Of a stretch of 64,000 nucleotides of DNA, positions 44,401-56,723 are shown in pieces; position 1 is the stretch's first letter; every line of letters begins with the position of its first letter. The notes under the pieces are model-generated. The model was not told the origin of the DNA. It worked only from the letters and a program-made list of their open reading frames with translations, and made no database searches. The translations under genes were made by a program, and so were the position numbers. Origin of the DNA: Ischnura elegans (taxonomy: Eukaryota; Arthropoda; Insecta; Odonata; Coenagrionidae); contig NC_060254.1 in NCBI RefSeq assembly GCF_921293095.1, positions 105,982,917 to 106,046,916 on the forward strand. The letters are read 5' to 3'.

Positions 44401-47330
44401 TAAGATGCCTTGGGATGAATATTCCTAATGCTCGTATAGAGATTCGTAATGATCCAATGCTTTGATTTTACACCCCATACTGATCCGCCATTTATAACAG
44501 TTTTTAATCTGTAAAGTGTCTGAAAATGCAATCAGTGTCGTGTACACTAAGTTCCCCAAAAGGTTTTTGTTCAGTGAAAACAGGGTCACATAGAAAAGAA
44601 CAACTGAATCACCACTTTGGAAAAGAGAGTTGAGGTGAGAAAGGTGTTTGGTTGGTAGAAGTAGATAAGCTTCTTCTCCACTTCCCACTGCGCTTTTAAC
44701 ACATGAATGTGTAAATCTACGTGAGGCAGTATATAACTGTATGACTTGCTATAATCTAAACCTATTCGTTTGCGTGTTTCATGGCATATACTTTGATTTG
44801 ATCCTTTGCGTGCCGACCGTGTAAATCTCAGACAAAACGCAAGCCATAAGTGCTAATTCAATATTTCTGCCACATTTGCTTCGTTCACTTTTTTATCCAA
44901 AATAAACCCTTCTCCATATTTTTCCTTCGTCGTGTACTTTATAGAAAAATCGAAAAAGTTTGAAAGCTGAAGTAAACCACGATGCATTTCCCCTTGTACT
45001 GACATAACTCGTGAGTTGCGAAAGAAAATTATTATATATTGACAGAATACTAAGTCGGCTTATCTCATGTTTAAAAGTTATGAGGCGTACGAATTTCTAT
45101 CTCTTCAGCTTTTGTGGACTACGACCATTAACATTAAATAACTGATAAGCCCACGCTGGCAAAGTCTGAATTACACATTCAGAAATATTCCCATGCAGAA
45201 ACGCGTTGATTAGGTGACCAAGCTAATACCAATGAACTTGGCTTGTGCTGAAGTTGAAATTCATTGATTATTTCCGTACAGATTTTTCTTGAAATTTGCA
45301 AGAATGTTAGTGTCGCATCATTGTGGCTTCGATGATCTGTTGCGAAATCTCCTTCACTTTAACCTCTCCAAACACAGAACTTCGAATAGGCATGCCTGCT
45401 GGCGCCAAGAATTGGGGCCTAAAATCCGTAATAATTCTAGTCGACAATGGTTTTATTTCGGGGAAAATAAAACAAAAATATGTATTAATTTAAAATATGT
45501 TTAACCCTATTCAATATTCCAGTTTTTTGCCTTTACTGAAGAACCAAATTTTGTATATCAAAGATAATTAATTTGAGTCGTTACAAAATGATTAAATCTA
45601 ATGATGAAATCATAACGACATGACTTACCTTGAGTAAAATTCGAAGATGAAGACCAAGATCCTTCACGGAAGAAATCAATTTCATCTGTCCTTCATTACG
45701 CTGTCCTTGAAGTGGTAACTTTCGCTGGTGACTTATATCTTCAGTTGGTTCGTAATGAACCATTTAGCAATCTCTTTGTATAAAGAAGACGGCATCAGGT
45801 TACTCCATCCGTTGGCCCAAGTTGAACTTGGCTATCAGGGAAACGAATCTGCGAATGACCAGAAAATAAATACTACTATGTTATTTTTATAATTCAATCA
45901 AGAGCTACTAATTTCATCCGCGTATACATGAAAGTATAATGCCATAATTATTCAGGCTTAGTTAGCGACACTACTTTGAGGCCAAGAAAGGTTTGATAGC
46001 TACTAACCAACGCCATTATAAATGAACAAATGTAAAAGCGAGCATGCAAGTCTTCGATATTTTATCGATATCCGTGGCATAGTGGAAGAAGATGATCACA
46101 TTGCGGACTTAATTGAAAAGCATAGATCATATAGAAGACTGAAGATCTTCGAAGCAATTGAAAGCTCTGTTTTGAACTGTCCAGATTTAATTGTTTACGC
46201 TCGGCTAATAAACAAAATGGAAAATATTTTTGGGTGTTATTTGAATGCTTTTTTGCGATTAAACTTAAGGCAGCAATTATGAGATTATCGACCCATTCGC
46301 AGCTGGCTTACAACGGACAAATGGATAGCACATTTCCGTTTCATGGAATCTTTACCACCGAAATAATGCGTAGAGAAGGAGTATGAATCTAAGCAATGCA
46401 TTGAACCATGATTGAATTGAAATTACTAATGTTCAGTGTGGTTTTCATACTTAAATATTCGATAAATTTGAAACATCTGTGACAAATAATGGATCGTAAA
46501 GGAGAGATTTGTATGCGCTATTGAGAAAACATAAATACTTATCCCTTATGTACAAATCGCATAGTGGGATTAGCAATGCTCTTATCGCTCGCGAACTCAC
46601 TAAATATCTCCGCTAATCACTGTCGTATGGAGTAAGTTTACATGGTGAGCTACATTAGTAGCATGTTAATGCTTGAGGACAATCATGATTAGAATTACTT
46701 TCTCTGTTCACTATCTCATAAAAATTACATGTGCTCACTTACCTCAGTCAAAACCGCTGCATTTCTTCCAAGTATTTCTGTTGATATGTACGTCGTATAA
46801 TCGCTCTCCATCCTCGTTTAGGCATAATGAGACGGTGACTTAAACGAACGAAGGAACGTTTAAAACAGTCCAGGAAATGAATTCAACAAATTGAAAACAT
46901 TCAGAAGTGTGACTCTGCCGAGAGGACGGTTGGTGCTTTCTTCGTAAATAAGAGGAAGGGGAGGTGCTGCTTTGCGGACGACAGTTGAATGCGTTGATGT
47001 ACTGTTATTCGTAATGCGGTGACGTGTTTTGCAAACGTACCTAATGACCTTCACACATGACTAGAAAATTCTGGAACATTGATCGCGTGTGTTTCGACCG
47101 TTGGCCGCTTGAGAATTTCCGCGCTATTTTTGTATATTAGCTGAATCATACGAACGAATCTTATTGGTCGAACGTTTTATTGATTTTCCGCGCGATAAAT
47201 TTTTTAATTATAATAAAAAATATTACCGTATTTATTGATGTACTTCATTGGATAAAATTTCAAAGGACCCACATCTTAGATATTCAGCGCTTTTTTTCGG
47301 TTTTTTGTTGATTAAATAAATAAATCGGTT
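41429..47330. other. Unassigned sequence with a few exon-like stretches
   Basis: Mostly AT-rich and without repeat termini I recognise. Exon-like features are a minus-strand frame ending in a strong CAAG|GTAAGT donor at 45628, a minus-strand MPKRGWRAIIRRTYQQ-type short frame before GAG|GTAAGT at 46743, and a plus-strand 86-codon frame at 46022-46282 (MNKCKSEHASLRYFIDIR). None matches a known family, and no consistent gene model could be built. Confidence 0.3.
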
Positions 47331-47337
47331 CGAAATC

Positions 47338-47442
47338 ATCGTGACGTCACAGGCACACGTCACGTGGCTGACGTAGTGTCGGAACGTCCCCTCCCTCCTT
47401 TTCTGGACTTCAGTTCGCGGCAAGCTCTCTTAGGATTAAGAG
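47338..47442 (+). promoter_or_regulatory. Candidate Pol II promoter and first exon
   Basis: A CpG-richer island in AT-rich surroundings holds GTGACGTCAC (full CRE palindrome, 47340-47349), CACGTCACGTGG and GCTGACGTAG, followed by the arthropod initiator TCAGTT at 47410-47415 and a strong donor (AAGAG|GTGAGT at 47443). A start near 47412 would give a 31-nt leader exon. CRE-initiator-donor at this spacing is what a host promoter should look like. The same island could serve a divergent minus-strand transcript. Confidence 0.5.
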
Positions 47443-49269
47443 GTGAGTACCTTAATTACTTGTTTGGTGATTCATTTTCATATTATTTTCATTGCACTTT
47501 CATTGTACTCTTTAAAGTGTAGGATCCTTCGCAAATGCAATTTGTTCAATTCCATTCAGTTATCGAGATTAGAGTGGCATATATTTTGAGTCACAATATT
47601 TATAACGCCAACTACCTCCATATTCCAACGTTATTACCATGTGCCCGAAGTTAATATTAGTGTCGGAGTAGTTTTTTAAAGAACGCTAGTGATAGGGAAA
47701 TCTCCTCTCGGATTAAAGCCATCCTGTTTTCATTCTTAATCCTGTGACTTTTGAATTGAAATAATTTTTTTTGTGAAAATTGGATGTTGGACGTCATTGG
47801 ACGAAATTCCATAGTACTAGATTTATTGCCATAACGAATATTCGATCATTCAATTCGTTTGACCTTTGACATAGCATCTACATTCGTTAGGAATATGTGT
47901 AAATTATAACAGTTACATTCTGATATGATGTGTCGTCATTTGAAATGAGTAAGTAGTTTTATCTTTACATTTATCGAGGCTTTTAGAACATCAAATATAT
48001 CGATTTTATTGCAGGAATTATGATCCGTAAGGCACTCTGATAGCTTATTTCTAGTACTTCAGCAGGTTAGTTACTATTTTGACGAATGTCATAATGATGA
48101 ATTTTATCGCGTTGACTGTAGGTATAAGATATTAATATTAGACGTGGAGCAGTGTATTTCATGCCAGCCACGCTGCTTCGTTGTTGATTGTGAGAGACCA
48201 TTACATTTCAAAATGAAGCTTCTATCCGCGATTTCTTTAGTTGTTAGCCATTAGGATCCCTTATTCATGCTTTTACCATAGTTGGTACCTGAATGGCGAG
48301 TTATTCCACGTAAGTAATTAATGTTTCAACGAGGTATTTTAAAAAGTCCTTGTTATTTGAACCTAGGAAATTGCAGTTAACTTATTTCGTTAATACAAGC
48401 ACCAGCCTCTCCGGAACCACTTCGCAATAATTTATCACATAATTTTGATGATGAGGAAAAGTAATAGAATATTAGAGGTCTTAATTGGATTTACAGCACT
48501 TCACTTGGCAATTTATTTTTTCCACTTACTTCACCTTTGGAGTCGTTAGTACGATAATTTGTTGTAGCCTTTAATATCAACATAATCTTTAAGTTATGCT
48601 CCATGTAAAGTGTATATTTTTGTCGCGTGAATATTGTCAGCCTTTAACGCGAACTTTTCTTTTCAGGTCCTCCATTGAATAGGGGTGGCGGATCAGTTCC
48701 GTGAAACGGTTGGGGTTGAATGGGGCATTTGCGAAGTGGCTTCAAGGAAGAGGAAGACTGAAGATAAATGGTGAGTCAATATCATTCACTTCATATGATA
48801 GGCCTTTGAATATTCCAATACATAAATATTTGACTTCTCTATATCTCTGTTAGTAACTAATTAAGAACTAAATCCTGTGCGGTGCGCAAAAATTAACTTC
48901 TTCTGTGATAATTTTTATGATGATATTTCATCATTTCCTATTTTATAATAGTGTTTTGCGCTACAAATTCTCAGCTGTTTAATGGTATAAAAATCCGTGA
49001 CTATGAAGGCGAAGAGGAATTAAATCTGTTTTAATTTTACGTAGTTCAGGTGAATTTTGCGAGGTTCATTTTAGCATTTAAGCATGCCACGGTCTCTCAA
49101 TTGCTCTTTCATATCCTTCATTTTTGGTTTCTTAAATACGAAATCAGACGTCTTACTTTTCCGCTCTTACCAACCACTTGTCATTCGAGGATTGACTTCC
49201 TTAGAACATCAAGATCAGTTTTTCAAGATGTGTTCGATTACAATGGTGTGTATTCCACTTTAAGTATTG

Positions 49270-51520
49270 ACTAGGCTTCTATTCTCTCCCACTCTTCTGA
49301 AGAATCCCGCAGTCCTCACTCGAACGATCCATTTCATTTTCATACAGCCGAATACCCATCAGTTTCTTCACTGCTGTCATTGCCCATGATTCATTGCCAT
49401 ATATAGAAGCATACTCGAATTGTAAGTTCTGATAAAATATTTCCAAACTTAATTTTCATCATAAAATTTCCTGCTTTTCTAAGCAAATTGATGCTTTATT
49501 TTTTCTGAAAAGTATTTTTGCCCTGGGCTGTCCTACTGATTATTTCTCTTTTGTTTCTACAATTGATTATTCTGCCTCCGAAATATTTAAACTGGTGACC
49601 TCTTCCAATCTTTCTTTCACTAGTTTTATTCTATTCTTAACTTCCTGCCGTTTGCTACACTCTAGTATTTGATGGTGATTTTCAGATGGCATTGGTCGTT
49701 GCTCTGCCCACCTTACTAGAATGTTTTTTTATTTTACAAATATTATAAGCGTGTCTCCTCGTGGATATTCATCCATGTAAATTCCCAATTTTTTCTTGGA
49801 TGTATTCGGTGCCTTTTTAGTTGTAAATTATGAAAATTACGGGAGAAATAACACAGCCTCAGATCACTTGACTTTGCTCCCAATACTTGATTCTTCATAG
49901 CTGGGCCCTATAATGTTGGCCCTACCCCTACTTGGTGTTTTTAAACGAATTGTGGATCATTCATATGCCATTGTTAATTAACTTCATTCAAAATTATAAG
50001 CATGGAATTCCAATCCACACTACTGCTGCGTCAAATTATTCAAGGAAGAAAAAGACTAAAGGAATTTGGCGAGAAACTGGTCGACCTCTTCCAATGTTTT
50101 TTTCCCTAGTTTAATGATATTCCTATGCTACACTCTAATGTATAATATTCGATATTCATTTAAATTGATTTCGTACTTAGTTAGTCGCCCTTCTATACAC
50201 GTCTCATTCAGATATTCAATCCATCTCTTCGTTTTTATTAGTCATCAGTCAAAAGTTCTCCGTATTTGTCACTTACGGTATTCATCATACGCTCATTAAT
50301 TTGAAGAGATTCCCATAGCGAGCCTCTAGTTTTCCTTGCGCACGATGTTTTCATATACCTCGACCGCTTTTCTCTGGCCTCCTTGACTTCATATCAAATA
50401 TCGTTCTTTATTCTCCTTTGAAATTCCTCGGCTTAAGTATTCTTGTACGTCAGTGGTGCCTCAGTTAGATTCGAGACTTTTTGCGTGATCCATTTCGATG
50501 ATTATCCTTCTCCCGAGAACTTCTCCAGCTGCATCCAATAGCCCACTGCTCAAGTGTTTCTGACTCTCTTCTTCTGATTTCTCGGTCACATCCGATGCTA
50601 CTTTGGTCTACTCTGCGTCCTCAAATTACACTTGATACCGAGTTTTCTTAATTTTTTACTTGCCAAATGTTTTTCACCGCTTTCTTCAGTTTTTAATTTT
50701 TTTATTTTGGGTGAAATAGCATTGTCGCTGATGAGAGCCTTAGGGTAACTTTTACCGTCAATTTTCAAGTTCTTTAATTGTTTTATTTTCGCTATCGTAT
50801 CCTCCGTTAGTCGTTTTTTTTCCTATAATCGCTTCGCCTGGGCTGTTCTACTGGTTATTTCTCTTTTGTTTCTACACCTGGTTATTCTGCTTCCAGTGTT
50901 TGTCTCCCTGGTTTTATGCCATTCTTGACTCCTTGTGTTTTACTACACTGTAATATTTTATGGTGATAATGTTTCCGACTCTCTTCCTCTGATTATTCGG
51001 TCATATCCGATGCTATTTTGTTCTCCTCTACCTCCTGAAATTACACTTGATATTCTTAATTTTCTGCCTACTAAATACTTTTCTCGGCTTTCTTAAGTTT
51101 TTATTTTATTATTTTTGGTGACATAACATCTCTATTGAGGCATAGTCTCGGTCGTTTTAAGCCTAAGGGTCACTTTTGCCGTCCATTTTATTGTCGATGA
51201 ATCGTTTCATCTTCGTAGAATTTAATCAACTTAGAATATATCAAGTCCACTATCACTTTCCTCTTTTTCTTCGACTGTGATCATTTTTATTTTGTATTCG
51301 AAACCACTAGCTTGTGTTCTTTGTCAGTCTTTCATTTTGGATTTACATCATCCCTGTTTCTCGGCTTACCATCCATCTTAAACATCGTCAGGGATGGCAT
51401 TAAATTCACCCAGAATTATTACATTTTCTTCACCTTTAATCTGCATTATTATTCCCGCTGTATCTTGATTCACTTACTCCACTTCTGCATTTCTTAGCAA
51501 TTTTTTAGGTTAACAAACAT
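49270..51520 (-). pseudogene. Decayed, rearranged LINE (APE and RT-linker pieces)
   Basis: Minus-strand order from 51500: an endonuclease block (GEENVIILGEFNAIPDD, later ASGFEYKIKMITVEE), linker sequence rich in Lys/Arg (NHRNGSRKKSRI, CRNKREIT-type), then a reverse-transcriptase tail near 49400 (SWAMTAVKKLMGIRLYE). The order fits a non-LTR element, but most of the palm domain is missing. 50540-50640 is repeated at 50965-51075, and the CCTGGGCTGTYCTACTG segment occurs at 49515 and 50836, so the copy has internal duplications. Many stops. Probably the same broad family as the LINE at 13020/18101. Confidence 0.65.
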
Positions 51521-51803
51521 TCGGAGATGCAGTAGTTATGGGTTTTGCTTTATATCTTAACCATTACCTACCTTTCATCATACATTTGGTGGCTTTTTAA
51601 TTGTCGCTTTTGATAAGCATTATACTTATTACAGCATTAATATTTAGCGATCCTTCGTGTATTAATCTGTAGCTTGCACTCCACAAGTCTCCCACTCCGG
51701 GCAACTGTATTTCGCCGATTCGTAGCTATGACATAAAGGGATAGTTGTGGTGGTCGACCCTAGCCTTCTACGTCGCAGTATTTTAGGCATTTAACTGACA
51801 TTA
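51521..51803. other. Unassigned spacer
   Basis: No recognisable feature between the LINE fragment and the Transib left flank. Confidence 0.4.
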
Positions 51804-51808
51804 CGGCG

Positions 51809-54401
51809 CACAGTGGGCGGAAATCGAAAAAAGTGTGACAAAACCCTAAATTTTCACTATTTTTTTGGTGAACAAAAATGGTACAGTCCGATAGAATAAT
51901 GTCCAAAGATTAAGGAACTATGGCTATTTCAATATTTGGTTCACCCATTAAATCATTAGAATCCGTTAAAGACGAGAAAAAATTATAAAAAATGTCAATT
52001 CTGAATTTCTGCAAAAATCGAGTATTTACTTTCGCTATTGAGCCGTTAATATGGTTTTCCATAAATTTCAACGCATATTTTGTAAAAGAGTAAACCTTTT
52101 CTAAGAATTACACGGGATAGTTTATTTATTTTTATCAATTTTTCATATAATAATTAAACATTCAAAAGTGCATTATTTTTGGACTATTTTTGACATAAAG
52201 TGGAAAAAAACTTTATGAGGGCGACGAGACTTGATCTTAAAATTCATATGGAAATAAAGACCTGAATCTTGACTATATAATCCTAAAGAAAAATCTTGCT
52301 CCAACTTGCTACCTTGCTTGTTGATGGGATATGTATAAAAAGTCAACGCTGCCGCCCGGCCCGGCCGCGGATTACCCTGATTTGGTTTTTGCTCCAGTTT
52401 AAAGCAAATAATGGTTCCACCACTATTATTTTTACCCCAATTGTTAGGAAAGATGTGAAATCTAAAAGTAAAGGCAATATTTTGTCCAAAAAAATTTCGC
52501 TCTCTCTTGTTGCACATAGAGAGTAGAAAATTCGCCGCTGCCGCCGGTCACCCATGAGCCCTATGAGGACGTGTGACCATACGTCGGCAGAGTGCTTTGT
52601 TCCCATATTCGTACTTACTCTCACATACATATGTACAGGGAATTTCCCGCACTTTAGGTCCCTTCAAACTAGAAATCCCACCGACCTTGAGGAGAGGGAA
52701 AGAATCGAAGCAGGCGCGGTCAGTGCACACGACCGACAGACCGCAATTGTTCCTTGGGGCGGTAATCCGCTTCCACTACTAGTAGTTCTCTAAATAACAC
52801 CTCTTGACTACTCCAGCTTATTGTTCCTTCAAAATGTGGGGCTCTTGAATTTGGTGTTTGGGGCTAGGTTGTTTCTTTGAAACTCGCCGCTATTTGTTTT
52901 ACCACCGCAGCGCACGTGCATCGGTTAATGCCCTCCAAAAGATCGCTTCTCTGGAACACACTAGTGAACGAGTTAGCCGGCGATATACCGGGCGGTTTTC
53001 CCAAAAATTCACATGTTCTATTGTCTTAGATAATGTCTTGCTTCCTCAGTTTTACTCATACGGTCAGTCTAACTTAGCTGGTGAGTGTTGAAACATCGAC
53101 GTCTTTTAGCCACAGTGACTACTGACAGAGGAGTTCTCCTAGGTGAACCCATCGATTGGTTACCGGTTGTCGAACTTACTCTAATACAGAGAGGTCGTAC
53201 ACGACGGAGGGAATACATTAATCGGTCACAGGTATGATTAACACCACTAGTTGTAGAAATATTTTATGTCGATAAGGCAACGTTAGAAAATGTAGCAATT
53301 TTTGGTGGCTTGTAGATTTAGAAGCTTTTATCTCCGACAGGGGAGAAAATGAAGAGGAGGAAAGTGACTCGAAAAGAACTGCACGATGCTATGTGCCAAG
53401 GAATGGTGTAGACGGTAGAGTCGAAAAAACTATTGGCATTCAAATTTCTATTAAAAATTTAGTATTGGGGGAGATGCAGAGACAAAGGATTTTTTGGGAA
53501 ATCAGCGACTTCTAATTGATGAAGATCGTTTCCGCGAGTATTGCTCTTCCACTGCCGCCCTTTATGTGGAGCACTCTGAATGGTATTATATACCCCCAAC
53601 TGTGCATAAGATTCTAATACATGGAGCGTGTATTATAAACGCAGCAGTGCTACCCATTGGAAAATTGTCGAAGGAGGCCCTTGAATCGAGGCACAAGGAT
53701 ATTAGGAGGTTCAAAGAGCAGCACTCCAGAAAATTTTCCAGTGCAAAATTTTATTTTTCTAAGACTTCTTCTATCTTCGGACGCAATAGTATCCTCATCA
53801 ATCGATTCGAGCCACGGAAATGTGAAGGTACCTAAGGGAGCTAAGAACCTCCTTCTGATTGACGAGAACGCAGAGTCAGATGGAGACGAGATTGATTCAG
53901 GTAACGAAGACCTATAACTGTATATACTCAGGTATGCATTATTTCCATTTCATTAGTCATTCATTTCAGAAACAGAAATATGGTTTTGACTTCTCATGAA
54001 AATAATCGAAAAATACTCGCATTAATTTCCGTGGAATACATTGGTAAAATCCATATCCTTAATATTACATAGATATCACGCATCTACACATTCTATGATG
54101 TATCGATACATCACGGTTAAGTTGTTTAGGGTTATGTATCAAAGTTTCTAAGTCAGTGATAGTACTTGTATGAATATAATAAGCATCTAACATGCAGCGC
54201 TTTTAATATTAAAATTAGGGAATTTTTACTGTTTCCGCCATTTTATTTTAGAGAGGCCCCTGATTGTTCTAGAGCAAAGATAACATTATAATCGGATTAA
54301 GGAGGTAAAAATAATTAGAAATCGAAAAAATCGTGGATCTACGTTGAATAATAACGGAGATATTAGTTTTGTCAAGCTTTTTTCGATTTCCGCCCACTGT
54401 G
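51809..54401 (+). mobile_element. Transib-family transposon
   Basis: Ends CACAGTGGGCGGAAATCGAA and its exact inverted copy (continuing AAAAAG), flanked by the 5-bp duplication CGGCG at 51804-51808 and 54402-54406. Terminal CACAGTG, an A-rich block about 12 bp inside, and a GC-rich CGNCG duplication are the Transib signature, the family ancestral to V(D)J signal sequences. A decayed RAG1-like transposase lies inside. Length 2.6 kb is slightly below the usual 3 kb. Confidence 0.9.
53100..53917 (+). pseudogene. Transib (RAG1-core-like) transposase pseudogene
   Basis: The best part, 53494-53835, reads LLIDEDRFREYCSSTAALY, then IPPTVHKILIHGACII, AVLPIGKLSKEALESRH and KDIRRFKEQHSRKFS. Helix HKxLIHG, LPIGxLSEEAxExRNKDxRxxRxxxxRK corresponds to the C-terminal catalytic half of Transib/RAG1, with the active-site Glu in the LSEEA stretch (here LSKEA, so Glu is in the second position of the pair). 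A tail in another frame (ISSSIDSSHGNVKVPKG, ending SGNEDL) matches the usual acidic end. Upstream only scraps are readable. Frameshifts and loss of the N-terminal half make it non-functional. Confidence 0.82.
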
Positions 54402-54406
54402 CGGCG

Positions 54407-54640
54407 CCTGTAGTGAGTAAAGTATCGATTTTTTTTATAATACTCTCGGATGTTTCGTTAAAATCCTTTCCATCATTTCTTCCTTTAGGGTGTAGCAAAG
54501 TTCAGCCTATTAATGCTTTACAGCCCCACCAACAAATTGATAGCGATAATCACTATGCCAACGAAAAAACTTTTCAGGCTATGTCGCTGCGTCAATTTTC
54601 GGGTGGCCCTAACATTTCCCGAAGAATGATGGTCGTCTAT
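54407..54640. other. Spacer between Transib and Penelope-like fragment
   Basis: Short interval without recognisable features. Confidence 0.4.
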
Positions 54641-54659
54641 TGAAGTGAATCAGATGAAG

Positions 54660-55560
54660 TAGGAACTGTTATTCATACATATTTATTGGTAGTGAACCCA
54701 GATAGAATGGCTTTCTATCTGGGCAATGGTGAAAAAAAAGAAATTCGGCTATTTAAGAATCAGTTAAAAACTTTTATTCATATATATTTATTGGTATTCG
54801 TTTCAGGGGGGGGGGAATGGGAGTTGGAGGAGTAGGTTGTTGAGTGTTTTTCCGAATTATGGTTTGACAAGTACGAATTATTTTAAGGCCGGTGTCTCTG
54901 TTAAGATTGTTCTTCTCCACTTTTTTTATTTCGATGGCTTCTCTGACGAGTCTTTTTTGAAAGCCTTTCACGTAGGCGACAATTTCTGTTCCTTTAAGGT
55001 AAATTGCGTGGCCCAGCGCTGCGTGTTCGGCTGCCGTGGACTTAGTTGACTACCCCAGTTGAATTGCTCTCTCGTGTTCCTCCTGGCGTGTTCTAACTGA
55101 TCTGCCAATGTAGTTCTTCCCATAGGTTTGACAAGGGATCCGGTAGACTCCTTCGACTTGTAGTGGAGCTCTGTCCTTGACGGGTTTTAAGAGATTTTTT
55201 ATCTGCACGCGAGGAGTGAAGATTGTCCTTATCTGATATGTTCTTAGGATATTTCCAAATCTGTCCGTTGTCCTATTTATGTGCAGTAGACTTTCTTTTG
55301 GTCGCTGATGTTATTTGTTGAGGAGTTCGCTGTTTCTGCGGTGTCTGCTTTGTCCTCAACATTCTTTTTCATGACCTTAATCAGTGCTCGTTAGATAATT
55401 CTTTCGTCGAATTCATTTCCCCGCAGAAAGGCCTCTAGTTTCCGCCTTTCTTCGGCAAAGTTGTTTTGGTCGATTATTGTGTTGGAGCGGTGACTCAGGG
55501 CGTTTACCACTCCATTTATTTGTGCTGAGTGATGAGTATATGCCCATGTTCAACTCTCCT
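54660..55560 (-). pseudogene. Penelope-like element, GIY-YIG and C-terminal part
   Basis: Minus-strand frames give VEGVYRIPCQTYGKNYIG, then RTRQEEHERAIQLG, TAAEHAALGHAIYLKG and KGFQKRLVREAIEIKK, then NNLNRDTGLKI. GVYxIxCxxCxxxYIG-R is the GIY-YIG endonuclease signature (the second CxxC Cys is Tyr here), followed by the AxEHAxxxGH and REAIEIxK motifs typical of Penelope-like retroelements. Upstream, weak reverse-transcriptase linker sequence reaches about 55560. The 3' end has TTATTCATAxATATTTATTGGT-like sequence twice (about 54667 and 54775), 108 bp apart, perhaps part of a tandem or pLTR structure. Frameshifted, inactive. Confidence 0.75.
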
Positions 55561-56137
55561 CCTTGTACTATTGAGTTTTCAATTGCATGTAGCCACCCAC
55601 GAGCCCCACTTAACTGATGGAGCCGGGTCTGTGAAAAATCGGAATTAATGTCAGCAAATGGAATGCACTGAGGAAGAGTCTTGGAAGTGTTTTCTTTCGG
55701 GCTCCGTGGCGAATAATTTCCTCTCTTTAGATTTTCCTTTCTTTAGAAAGTATTTGTACCTACCGTCTATGTATAACTACTACATTATACTTTGCGTTGT
55801 AGTTATAGATATATACTATATCTCCTCCTCTAGGATCATCAAAACTATTTCAACTAAGAATACATCGTACGTAAGAACGCATAGTAAGAATAGAATATTT
55901 AATGCGTGTTGTCGATACTAAGCGTAAGAATTTAACTCAATCGAGGATTGACAGATATTGGTCGCATGCACACGATGATATAACTAGGGCCACTTTCCTT
56001 GCTGATTTCCAAAGGATTTTATTTCCACATTTTTTTCAGCATTCAAGCAAAATAAACCACTTTCGTCTGTCAACTATATATTTACTCTGTATCGAACAAG
56101 CCAATTCCTACGAATATTACATCTTTGGGGGTATCCA
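55561..56137. other. Unassigned sequence
   Basis: No motif-bearing frame or terminus recognised. Confidence 0.35.
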
Positions 56138-56141
56138 TTAA

Positions 56142-56719
56142 CCCTTTCGACAAAGTGGTGTTGTTGCCTTAGCATGACTGTTGGACTGAGCCCCAAGGGT
56201 CCCTTCCGTCCCCTCTGTACGGACCATTTTGCAGGACATTGGTTAAGAAGGGTCTCACGGATAATCACACTCCCTCAGCGCCAATCTTTTTCGACTTTTC
56301 CGCATTATCTCGGGATCAAAGTATAGTTGGTCTTCCTCCTTTCCGGGTTGATAGCCCTAGTAGCAGAATTGGTTCCGGGTCAACTCATGATTAGTTTATG
56401 TGAATTTTCTACATGGATAATTGTTGTTTGCCCGTATGTTGCAGTCTTCGAATTCAATTCCTCGTTTTTTTTCTGTGCATTGTCAACTTTTGAACGGAGC
56501 TCTGCCGTCCTAATTAACGGATTTAATGCATTAACAATTTATATGTTGATGGTCCAGATAAGACTTCGCGTAGCCTCGACCGGCATAAAAGGGCAACGAT
56601 ACGGATATTTACGGCATTCCTTGGCCTGCGTCGGAAAATATATGACGAATATTTGCGGCTTTCGTCCTCCGTGTCAAAAACCGTCCGGGCGAATATTTAC
56701 TTTTTTAGTAGCGAAAGGG
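56142..56719 (+). mobile_element. piggyBac-type MITE (578 bp)
   Basis: TTAA at 56138-56141 and 56720-56723 flanks CCCTTTCGACAAAG and (inverted) CCCTTTCGCTACTA. TTAA duplication with CCC-initial inverted ends identifies a piggyBac-type non-autonomous element. The 137-codon frame at 56327-56740 runs past the right terminus and has no transposase motif, so it is not regarded as a gene. Confidence 0.72.
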
Positions 56720-56723
56720 TTAA

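Noticed and set aside
45581-45848. Minus-strand coding exon with strong GTAAGT donor
   Set aside because: The donor is good, but the frame reached from the acceptor near 45848 contains stops, and the ATG-initiated frame has no recognised family; no gene model could be completed.
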